A DNA stretch of 6,087 nucleotides from an uncultured Clostridia bacterium (GTDB taxonomy: Bacteria; Bacillota_A; Clostridia; Oscillospirales; Oscillospiraceae), in the NCBI GenBank assembly GCA_946408145.1, contig CAMJQX010000103.1, forward strand, positions 1 through 6,087. Reading direction: 5' to 3'. Under the pieces are notes generated by a model. The model saw only the letters and a program-made list of their open reading frames with translations. It had not been told where the DNA came from and made no database searches. Shown piece after piece: positions 1 through 4,770 of this stretch. Each line of letters starts with the position of its first letter. The first letter of the stretch is position 1. Made by a program: the position numbers and the translations under genes.

Positions 1-77
1 CAGCATTGATCAACGCCAAACCCCGGTACAGTCATAAGCGAAGAGCAGCGGTACAAAGAAGTGACAATATTACAGAA

Positions 78-115
78 TTCGCCGGAAACAGAAAAACTGC
101 TTCCGGCGAACCTTT
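78..115. terminator. Intrinsic terminator hairpin, possibly bidirectional
   Basis: A perfect 10-bp inverted repeat (TTCGCCGGAA at 78-87, TTCCGGCGAA at 101-110) is extended by an inner CAG/CTG pairing around an AAAAA loop. On the plus strand it is followed by CCTTTTT, a good U-tract. On the minus strand it is followed by the weaker TTCTGTAATATT. It sits 37 bases past the stop of the minus-strand gene at 148. It could therefore end that operon and also a plus-strand gene entering from the left of the window. Confidence 0.7.
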
Positions 116-147
116 TTACGATTTGAAAATGGGCATCTGCACTTTTG

Positions 148-450
148 TCAATTATCGTCCCATTCTCGCCATCCCGTCGTATTCAGCCATTCTGATACCG
201 GAGTTTTGCTTTCCCCGACGCACTGATTCAACGAAATGTTGCGGGACGGATTGTAAAGGATTCGCTGCTTGTTTGCCTCTTCCCGGAAATGGCTCCGAAT
301 CCTTTCTTGGGCGAAGGACAAAGCCTTTTTCTTTGGCTTCTGCATCTCTTCGAGACAGATAAGCTCCATCTCATGAAGATCATCCAAGCTGATCCCGGGT
401 CTGAGAAAGGGGGTAATCGCCTCCCGAACGGCTTTGGGGAGGCTGATCAA
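148..450 (-). CDS. Small hypothetical protein, second gene of an overlapping pair
   Basis: I do not recognise this family. From a TTG start at 450 the product is 100 residues, beginning (M)ISLPKAVREAITPFL. It is charged and mostly helical in the first two thirds, with a basic KPKKK stretch near residues 38-42, then ends in a Trp-rich acidic tail (EWLNTTGWREWDDN). There is no signal peptide or membrane segment. The TTG overlaps the TGA of the upstream gene as TTGA, which suggests translational coupling; the purine run AGAGGAA lies unusually close to it. The frame is open back to 555, which would give 135 residues, but that stretch overlaps the apparently genuine 3' end of the upstream gene. 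An internal ATG at 369 is another possible start. Alternatively the two frames could be one gene joined by a -1 shift or broken by a frameshift. I am fairly sure of the frame and unsure of the start. Confidence 0.5.
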   Translation of the reverse strand: MISLPKAVREAITPFLRPGISLDDLHEMELICLEEMQKPKKKALSFAQERIRSHFREEANKQRILYNPSRNISLNQCVGESKTPVSEWLNTTGWREWDDN

Positions 451-860
451 TTCCTCTTTGATTTCGGGCTCGGTTTCTGTTGACCTTGCGGCTGATCTTT
501 TGTAGGGTTTTCGGCTAAATCTCCCTGCCAAAAGTTTTCTTCCTGATTGAACCAAACCTCATACTGCACAGGAAGAGGAATCTTCTTTTTGTAAAGCAGC
601 TCCGTGACATCCGGGATCCGCTTTCGACCGCTTTTCGGAAATCGAATCGTGTCCGTGTCTTTCTCCGATGGGATCAAGGCAAGCGATTTCGCGTCCTCGG
701 TAAAGGCAAGGAGAAAAGCTTGTCCTTTGATTGTCTGAGCAAGCTTCCCGTTCAGATTGAAATCTCCATTTTCATTGATGTTGATGCACTGCAGGGCATT
801 TCTGGCAACCGGCGGATGGATCTGGATGGTGAATTGTTCTCTTTTCAATCTCTGTTTCAT
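447..860 (-). CDS. Small hypothetical protein, possibly beta-rich
   Basis: This gene encodes 137 residues of a family I cannot name. I chose the ATG at 860 because AAAGGA (871-876) lies 10 bases upstream; an in-frame ATG at 938 falls inside a terminator-like hairpin and is unlikely. Residues about 11-110 look like a compact domain. A segment around 32-64 (DFNLNGKLAQTIKG, then FLLAFTEDAKSLALIP) alternates like short beta strands, vaguely like AbrB/MraZ swapped-hairpin folds. It continues with IRFPKSGRK (72-80) and PVQYEVWFNQEENFWQGD (97-114). The last 20 residues are a low-complexity Gln/Lys/Pro tail. There is no export signal. It is followed directly by the overlapping gene at 148-450, probably co-transcribed. 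The resemblance to AbrB-like folds is only an inference. Base composition is AT-richer than in hipA. Confidence 0.6.
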   Translation of the reverse strand: MKQRLKREQFTIQIHPPVARNALQCININENGDFNLNGKLAQTIKGQAFLLAFTEDAKSLALIPSEKDTDTIRFPKSGRKRIPDVTELLYKKKIPLPVQYEVWFNQEENFWQGDLAENPTKDQPQGQQKPSPKSKRN

Positions 861-884
861 GATTCTTGTTTCCTTTCTTTTTTG

Positions 885-922
885 TTTTTGTGCTGATGCA
901 CAGGAACAGAGTAGCACAAAAA
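885..922. repeat. Perfect 10-bp inverted repeat upstream of the 447-860 gene
   Basis: TTTTTGTGCT (885-894) and AGCACAAAAA (913-922) are perfect reverse complements separated by 18 bases. In the minus-strand RNA the hairpin would lie just before the ribosome binding site of the gene starting at 860. Its first arm contains the U-run that follows the hairpin at 925-952, so the two structures share sequence. It could be an operator, a leader structure or an antiterminator; nothing seen here decides between them. Confidence 0.5.
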
Positions 923-952
923 CAGGAGTACTGACCATTTGATCAGTACCCC
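918..952 (-). terminator. Probable intrinsic terminator of hipBA
   Basis: Read on the minus strand, GGGGTACTGATC pairs with GGTCAGTACTCC (12 bp including two G-U pairs) around an AAAT loop, spanning 952 down to 925. TG and then TTTTT (922-918) follow. It lies 71 bases beyond the hipA stop, which fits the end of the hipBA operon. Read-through into the gene at 860 remains possible because I see no convincing promoter between them. Confidence 0.6.
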
Positions 953-1022
953 TGGAACTCTTGCAACCAGCAAAAGAAAAGAATTCTCGATCCTTATGGC
1001 TCCTTCATAGATCGCTTCCCGC

Positions 1023-2309
1023 TCAAACAATCACGAACTGCTTTTCGATTCTTTCTACGACCGATTCCCGCAGCTTTGCCGCCTCGGCGAAGCGGTCCCA
1101 TTTGGCCAGGCTGGACTGAACGGCGTTGATCGCCTCTTCTGCCGAGGCCTTCTTTACGCCCATGGTCTTTGCCGACGCCAGCAGATCCTGCCGCGTGATC
1201 GCGTCCCGTTTGCCGTTGACGCTCATCTGGTGCGTGCCCGTCCACATGCCGTCCGGGTTGTAGGCGTATGTCACGTCGTAAGCCGGAGCCAGGCTCCAGC
1301 GTCCGGCGCGATCCATGAGGAAAGAGATATTCTTCACGTGGTCGTCCTGATTCCTGGCGAGCACGTTGAATACCATGCGCCGATAGAACTGGCTGATCTC
1401 CGTGTTGGTGATCCGGAGCTGCCGCATGACCTGCGCGGCCTGCTCATAGCTGTACGCGCCCGGCAGGTTGAAGTCAAAGTGCGCCATCGCGCCCAAGGAC
1501 TGCATATGGAACTTGCCGCCGGTCGCCGGATCGCGGTCAAAGCGCCGGGTCATAAAATGATAACGCCCCTTTTCCCCATACAGCCGACATTCATTCATCC
1601 GGATCCCGGCGTCCTTCGCCATCAGGTGATAGGCATATTCGATCCGGGTATGCTGTGGGGCGTCATCGCCTTCTTTATCGCCGTTTTTGCTGACACCGTC
1701 GAACTTGATCAGCCAGTAGCCGTAACCTTTTCCCGCTTCGATCTGGCCGGAGCGAATATCTCCTGTCTGCTCGTTCCAGGCGATGACCGCTTTCGCGCGC
1801 GCACCGCCCGCAGAGGAGCCGACCCTGATGATCTCCTGCATGGCGTTCTCTCCGATGACAACGTGCATGCCTTCGCGGGACCGGAGGATCGCTGATGCAA
1901 GCTGCACCAACTTTTCGATCTCAATACTCTCCGACTCCGAAGCGCTGGGACCACGGGCCGGTACATATTCCAGCGCACCCATGCCGCGGTTGCCGGTGTA
2001 GCAAAGCCGCTCGACCGGGTTGAATGACTCTGGACTCCGGCCCTGGCTCTGCAGCCAGGCGTTGATGACCGCGTTGCCGAATTTGTCCGGCAGGCTGTCC
2101 GCCAGCAAACCCGGCAGCCCGTGGAAGCTTCGGCGCGCCAGCTCCGGAAAGGAATAAATTCGTCGGGACAGCGGCATGGCGATCGGCGCGACCTCGATCC
2201 CGGACATGAGAAATCCCGGATCGTATTCAAAGCTGCCGAGCCCGTTTTCATCGTCAAAGGCAACCGTGCCGATCTTTGTCCCCCACAGCCTGACCTCCGC
2301 AGCGGTCAT
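1023..2309 (-). CDS. hipA: HipA-family serine/threonine kinase toxin
   Basis: This is a 428-residue protein, close to the 440 residues of E. coli HipA, the kinase toxin that phosphorylates glutamyl-tRNA synthetase and induces growth arrest. Residues about 1-115 match the N-terminal HipA subdomain (SFHGLPGLLADSLPDKFG at 61-78). The kinase core follows: a Gly-rich P-loop GSSAGGARAK (164-173), whose serines correspond to the regulatory autophosphorylation region; hinge-like YWLIKFD (198-204); FMTRRFDRD (252-260); the catalytic loop NQDDHVKN (320-327); and the metal-binding YDV (344-346). No key motif is missing, so the kinase is probably active. The ATG at 2309 overlaps the hipB stop as ATGA, and GGGGGG (2317-2322) is a plausible ribosome binding site. 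The substrate cannot be told from sequence, and the target in this host may differ from GltX. The frame is intact throughout. Confidence 0.95.
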   Translation of the reverse strand: MTAAEVRLWGTKIGTVAFDDENGLGSFEYDPGFLMSGIEVAPIAMPLSRRIYSFPELARRSFHGLPGLLADSLPDKFGNAVINAWLQSQGRSPESFNPVERLCYTGNRGMGALEYVPARGPSASESESIEIEKLVQLASAILRSREGMHVVIGENAMQEIIRVGSSAGGARAKAVIAWNEQTGDIRSGQIEAGKGYGYWLIKFDGVSKNGDKEGDDAPQHTRIEYAYHLMAKDAGIRMNECRLYGEKGRYHFMTRRFDRDPATGGKFHMQSLGAMAHFDFNLPGAYSYEQAAQVMRQLRITNTEISQFYRRMVFNVLARNQDDHVKNISFLMDRAGRWSLAPAYDVTYAYNPDGMWTGTHQMSVNGKRDAITRQDLLASAKTMGVKKASAEEAINAVQSSLAKWDRFAEAAKLRESVVERIEKQFVIV

Positions 2310-2656
2310 TGCTCATCCCCCCATTTCCAGCCGGACTGCGCCTCCGGCTTCTCTTTTGCTTTGCTGCTGGCGCGCTCCCGCGGCTTCCCCAGCGCCGCGA
2401 TCTGGCTGGGACTCAGGCCCTGCTCCGGGATCATCAGCTCCAGACTCTGCAGCTGTCCCAGGGCGCGCAGCACCTCGACGACCGTGGAAAAGGAGACGTC
2501 CTTTCCGGTTTCCAGATTGCTGATCGTTTTCTGGGACAGATTGGTCATGGCCGCCATTTCCTTCTGCGTCGCAGGCATGGCGATACGGGCCGCTTTGATC
2601 CGGCTTCCCAATTCAGAAAGCACTTCACCGGTTGAGGAGTGAAAGGTAATTTTCAT
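2306..2656 (-). CDS. hipB: HipB-like antitoxin, XRE-family repressor
   Basis: This 116-residue protein has a helix-turn-helix of the Xre/Cro type across residues about 16-70: GSRIKAARIAMPATQKEMAAM, then NLSQKTISNLETGKDVSFSTVVEVLRALG. The recognition helix is about SQKTISNLE. The C-terminal tail (80-116) is basic and then ends WKWGDEQ, an ending I associate with antitoxins paired with HipA kinases. Such proteins bind HipA, block its toxicity and repress their own operon as dimers. The gene overlaps hipA by four bases. The ATG at 2656 is preceded by GGAGGTGATC (2661-2670), a near-perfect Shine-Dalgarno sequence, so the antitoxin should be translated strongly. Its likely operator lies just upstream at 2712-2750. 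Confidence 0.93.
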   Translation of the reverse strand: MKITFHSSTGEVLSELGSRIKAARIAMPATQKEMAAMTNLSQKTISNLETGKDVSFSTVVEVLRALGQLQSLELMIPEQGLSPSQIAALGKPRERASSKAKEKPEAQSGWKWGDEQ

Positions 2657-2660
2657 AAGA

Positions 2661-2670
2661 GATCACCTCC
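2661..2670 (-). promoter_or_regulatory. Near-perfect Shine-Dalgarno of hipB
   Basis: GGAGGTGATC on the minus strand is complementary to the 3' end of 16S rRNA over ten bases, and four bases separate it from the hipB ATG. The strength of this site relative to the hipA site (GGGGGG within the hipB coding end) fits the expected excess of antitoxin over toxin. Confidence 0.85.
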
Positions 2671-2679
2671 GCTGCTCAT

Positions 2680-2708
2680 AGTATAAGCGAAGAAGAATTA
2701 AAAAGCAA
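2680..2708 (-). promoter_or_regulatory. Sigma-A promoter of hipBA
   Basis: On the minus strand TTGCTT (2703-2708) is the -35 box and TATACT (2680-2685) the -10 box, with exactly 17 bases between them. Transcription should start near 2673, giving a leader of under 20 bases that is almost entirely Shine-Dalgarno. Confidence 0.8.
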
Positions 2709-2711
2709 TAT

Positions 2712-2750
2712 TTTACTTGTTAACTTTAAAAAATCAACTTAATGAGTAAA
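2712..2750. promoter_or_regulatory. Imperfect 39-bp palindrome, candidate HipB operator
   Basis: The arms read TTTACTnnTTAAnTTnA and its reverse complement TnAAnTTAAnnAGTAAA, so 13 of 17 positions per arm are symmetric about a T/A-rich centre. It starts four bases upstream of the hipB -35 box, where a bound repressor could contact or occlude RNA polymerase. Assignment to HipB is an inference from position and from the autoregulation known for hipBA operons. The sequence is not the E. coli TATCC-N8-GGATA operator. Confidence 0.45.
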
Positions 2751-2839
2751 TTATTACGTTTAAAATATCGTTCTTTCCTGTGAACAGCTATAGGCACTAT
2801 ATGCTCATTATGCCAGCCAAGCTTTTGAGAGTAAAATCA

Positions 2840-2868
2840 TTGTTTTCTTTTTGTCGGTGTGATATGAT
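2840..2868 (+). promoter_or_regulatory. Promoter of the riboswitch transcript
   Basis: TTGTTT (2840-2845) and TATGAT (2863-2868) are spaced by 17 bases, and the -10 box is preceded by TGA (2860-2862), an extended -10 element that compensates for the modest -35. The predicted start near 2875 coincides with the first base of the aptamer P1 helix. Between this promoter and the hipB palindrome (2751-2839) I see only AT-rich sequence and a short TATAG-GCA-CTATA palindrome at 2789-2801. Confidence 0.7.
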
Positions 2869-2955
2869 ATTGCCACCATAAAGAGTGCGCGAGAGACAAG
2901 CTCGATGACCGCACGACAACCTACCGCATAGCGGCAAGGTGCCAAGGCTTGAACT

Positions 2956-2985
2956 ATGGGTCAAATACGACGCTGAAAGGCCCAT
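2956..2985 (+). promoter_or_regulatory. Antiterminator pairing of the riboswitch
   Basis: ATGGGTC (2956-2962), which includes the 3' strand of P1, can pair with GGCCCAT (2979-2985), the 5' arm of the terminator, giving seven pairs with one G-U. The same heptamer ATGGGTC recurs in the terminator's 3' arm (2992-2998), so P1 and the terminator exclude the antiterminator. This gives the direction of the switch: ligand bound means off. Confidence 0.8.
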
Positions 2986-3006
2986 CTGACGATGGGTCTT
3001 TTCTTT
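2979..3006 (+). terminator. Riboswitch-controlled intrinsic terminator
   Basis: GGCCCATC (2979-2986) pairs with GATGGGTC (2991-2998), eight pairs with one G-U around a TGAC loop, followed by TTTTCTTT (2999-3006). It ends 28 bases before the start codon of the controlled gene and does not cover its ribosome binding site, so control is at transcription. Confidence 0.88.
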
Positions 3007-3034
3007 ATGGAATATCAAAAAGGAGAGACTGAAC

Positions 3035-3421
3035 ATGGAAGAAAAATCTTTGCGCATCGGAGGGGGCAGGACGGAAGCCTTTCTGGTCTGTGACAAGTCT
3101 TTGGAAAAGTGCGACGCACCATTTTTTGAATGGCTGCGCGAAGAGGGCTTCACCTTTGGCGGTTACCATGGAAACTATGGCTGTTGGTGGGCCCATGTCA
3201 ACATCACCCGCAGACAATTTGCTTACGGAATGCCCGGTATATGCCTTGCAGAGCCAATTGGAAATCACGCGATCACGATCGAAGAATTCAAAACGATTTA
3301 TGGGATCTATCAAAAGTACGCAGGAAAGGAGGTCTTCGTTTTTTATGGGGATCGGTTCGATTTCGATGTGAAACCGGAAGAAGAAACTGCCCTCCCCATT
3401 TCTTTATTGCGCACGCCTTAG
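3035..3421 (+). CDS. SAM-riboswitch-controlled protein of unknown function
   Basis: This 128-residue protein is of a family I do not recognise. The ATG at 3035 follows AAGGAG (3020-3025) with nine bases between, so the start is firm. No signal peptide, membrane segment or repeat is visible, so it is probably a soluble cytoplasmic single-domain protein. Notable parts are an N-terminal IGGGRTEAFLVCDKSLEKCD (8-27), an aromatic, Gly-rich stretch FTFGGYHGNYGCWWAHVNIT (39-58), the GMPGICLAEPIGNHAITIEE run (65-84), and a predicted helix followed by a strand (FKTIYGIYQKYAGKEVFVFY, 85-104). Cysteines fall at 19, 26, 50 and 70, and the only histidines are H45, H54 and H78; none forms a metal-binding motif I know. 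It is the only gene behind the riboswitch. Known SAM-clan regulons are methionine, cysteine and SAM synthesis or uptake, so a role there is inferred from control, not from the protein. Confidence 0.85.
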   Translation: MEEKSLRIGGGRTEAFLVCDKSLEKCDAPFFEWLREEGFTFGGYHGNYGCWWAHVNITRRQFAYGMPGICLAEPIGNHAITIEEFKTIYGIYQKYAGKEVFVFYGDRFDFDVKPEEETALPISLLRTP

Positions 3422-3490
3422 ACCCATCACGGATGTGCATGGTGCGGCGGACCTCTCTTTCGCTTTTCGACCGGCTTTCCCCCTTAATAG

Positions 3491-3533
3491 AACAAAAAAC
3501 GCCCGCTCGCCGGTATTCACCGACGAGCGGGCG
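3491..3533 (-). terminator. Strong terminator between convergent genes
   Basis: CGCCCGCTCG (3500-3509) and CGAGCGGGCG (3524-3533) form a perfect 10-bp stem, with CGGT/ACCG stacked above one mismatch and an ATTC loop. Read on the minus strand it is followed by TTTTTTGTTC (3499-3490), a strong U-tract, 31 bases past the stop of the ATP-grasp gene. On the plus strand only CCGCTTTCCG follows, so it is a weaker terminator for the 3035-3421 gene, which has no other terminator of its own in 3422-3499. Confidence 0.9.
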
Positions 3534-3564
3534 CCGCTTTCCGTATTACTTTTGTTTTTCCGGA

Positions 3565-4755
3565 TCACACGCACTCGACGGCGTCGCGGTAAAAAGCGTC
3601 GAGCTCTTCCTGCGTGTCGAACACGGCCAGGAACAGCTGATCGCCCATCGCCTCGGCCAGCGCCTCCGGCAGGCGCTCCATCATGCGCATGTTCTCCGCG
3701 TAGCGGGCGGCCAGCTCCTCATGGCTGTAGCGGAAGTGCTTGCCGTCGCGGCGGCCGACGCAGGCGCAGAAGCGGTGCTCGCCCACGGGCATCTCCGAGT
3801 GGTCGAAGGCCACCATGTCCGCCCAGATTTTGTATACGTTGGTGCTGTGGGCGAAGTTGATCATGTCCGGCGTATAGCCGCCGCTGGGGCGCATGTTGAC
3901 CTCCAGCGCGACGAGCTGGCCCTTCTTGCCGATATGCTGGTCGCGCTTGAGGCGGAAGAACTCGAAATGCACGAAGCGGCTCGTCACGCCGAAGCTCTTC
4001 GCCGCGGCACGGCCGAAGGCGCGGGTGTCCTCCGGCAGCTCCTTGAGGATGTGGTAGAGGGAGTTGTCGTGATTGTTGACGATGTCCATGATCGCGATGC
4101 CCGTGATGTTGCCGGTCTCAAACAGGGGATCGCCGTTCGAGTCGAGGATGGCGTCGTAGGAGTTGATCTGCCCGTCGATGAATTCCTCCATGATATAGGG
4201 GAAGCGGCCGTCGCGCTCGGCCAAAAAGGCGGCGAGATCCTCTTCGTTGTCCAGCTTGTAGGTGGCCACGGCGCCGACGCCGTTGTCCGGCTTGACGATG
4301 ACCGGCCAGCCCACCTCGTCGATAAAGGCGCGGCAGCCCGCCTCGTCGCCGACCATGTGGAAGCGCGCGGTGGGGATCCCGGCGCGGCGGTAGTACTCCT
4401 TCATGCCGGACTTGTACTTGATCCGCGGCACGTCCTCCACGCGAAAGCCGCCGGGGATGTTGAAATCGCTGCGCAGGTGGGCGTCCTGCTCCAGCCAGTA
4501 CTCGTTGTTGGATTCCAGAAAGTCGATCCGGCCGTATTTGAAGATGAAGAAGGCCACGGCGCGGTAGACCTGGTCGTAGTCCTCGAGCGAGGAGACCCAG
4601 TAATACTCGGTCAGGCTGCTCTTGAGCTCAAAGCTCAGCTCGTGATAGGGCTGGTCGCCGATGCCGAGGACGTTGACCCCGTCGCAGCGCAGCTCATGGC
4701 AGAACTGCCAGTAATTCACCGGGAAATTGGGGGAGATGAAGATCACGTTTTTCAT
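3565..4755 (-). CDS. ATP-grasp ligase (carboxylate-amine/thiol ligase type)
   Basis: This 396-residue enzyme belongs to the ATP-grasp superfamily, which activates a carboxylate as acyl phosphate and joins it to an amine or other nucleophile. Residues about 1-105 form a Rossmann-like pre-ATP-grasp region starting MKNVIFISPNFP. The ATP-grasp fold follows: KYKSGMKEYYRRAGIPTARF (113-132) with the first nucleotide-binding lysine; GWPVIVKPDNGVGAVAT (149-165) with K155 and the Gly-rich loop; the hinge YIMEEFIDG (187-195); E265 in FVHFEFF; and the metal-binding LEVNMRPSGG (284-293) with E285 and N287. The set is complete, so an active enzyme is likely. Its substrate cannot be named. The ATG at 4755 follows GAAGGG (4762-4767) by six bases and lies 15 bases after the upstream esterase stop, so the genes are co-transcribed. 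Biotin carboxylase and carbamoyl-phosphate synthase are excluded by length and lack of partner domains. Confidence 0.9.
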   Translation of the reverse strand: MKNVIFISPNFPVNYWQFCHELRCDGVNVLGIGDQPYHELSFELKSSLTEYYWVSSLEDYDQVYRAVAFFIFKYGRIDFLESNNEYWLEQDAHLRSDFNIPGGFRVEDVPRIKYKSGMKEYYRRAGIPTARFHMVGDEAGCRAFIDEVGWPVIVKPDNGVGAVATYKLDNEEDLAAFLAERDGRFPYIMEEFIDGQINSYDAILDSNGDPLFETGNITGIAIMDIVNNHDNSLYHILKELPEDTRAFGRAAAKSFGVTSRFVHFEFFRLKRDQHIGKKGQLVALEVNMRPSGGYTPDMINFAHSTNVYKIWADMVAFDHSEMPVGEHRFCACVGRRDGKHFRYSHEELAARYAENMRMMERLPEALAEAMGDQLFLAVFDTQEELDAFYRDAVECV

Positions 4756-4770
4756 AGAGAGCCCTTCTTT

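Larger units (their letters stand above)
2875..3006 (+). ncRNA. SAM-clan riboswitch (SAM-I / SAM-I-IV type), transcriptional OFF switch
   Basis: The aptamer core carries the invariant blocks of the SAM-I clan in order: AAGAG (2881-2885), GATGA (2904-2908), CAACC (2917-2921) and AAGGTGCCAA (2936-2945). P1 is CCATA (2876-2880) with TATGG (2955-2959). P2 is GTGCG (2885-2889) with CGCAC (2910-2914), then CGAG (2890-2893) with CTCG (2901-2904). P3 is ACCT (2919-2922) with AGGT (2937-2940) and CCGC (2924-2927) with GCGG (2931-2934) over an ATA loop. The P2 loop CAAG (2897-2900) can form the clan's pseudoknot with CTTG (2948-2951). No P4 hairpin is present, and the three-base P3 loop leaves no room for a second pseudoknot, so this is a compact form nearer SAM-I/IV variants than classical SAM-I. 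The 3' strand of P1 can alternatively pair with the terminator, so SAM binding should stop transcription. Confidence 0.85.

Noticed and set aside
2..37. Possible C-terminal end of a plus-strand gene entering from the left (ends SIDQRQTPVQS, stop at 35-37)
   Set aside because: The plus-strand terminator at 78-115 would fit, but eleven codons are too few to support a gene call; an open frame from 3 to 362 competes and also lacks convincing features.
861..938. N-terminal extension of the 447-860 gene giving a lipoprotein-like LLCSCAS sequence
   Set aside because: The upstream ATG at 938 lies within the terminator-like hairpin, while a good ribosome binding site (871-876) precedes the ATG at 860. 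The lipobox look-alike is translated inverted-repeat sequence.
757..942. A plus-strand frame whose product looks like a hydrophobic signal or membrane peptide
   Set aside because: It is antisense to the start of the 447-860 gene and crosses both hairpins at 885-952. The hydrophobicity comes from the complement of Lys/Glu-rich codons and the T-rich leader, and no ribosome binding site is evident.
1230..1895. Long plus-strand frame inside hipA
   Set aside because: It is antisense to the well-supported HipA kinase, lacks a ribosome binding site, and reads as a shadow of GC-rich codons.
1010..2750. hipBA as part of a phage defence island or prophage
   Set aside because: No phage, recombinase or restriction genes are visible in the window, and hipBA operons are common on chromosomes outside such islands.
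2797..3153. Minus-strand frame across the riboswitch region
   Set aside because: It covers the promoter, aptamer and terminator on the opposite strand, shows no family features, and has no credible start site.
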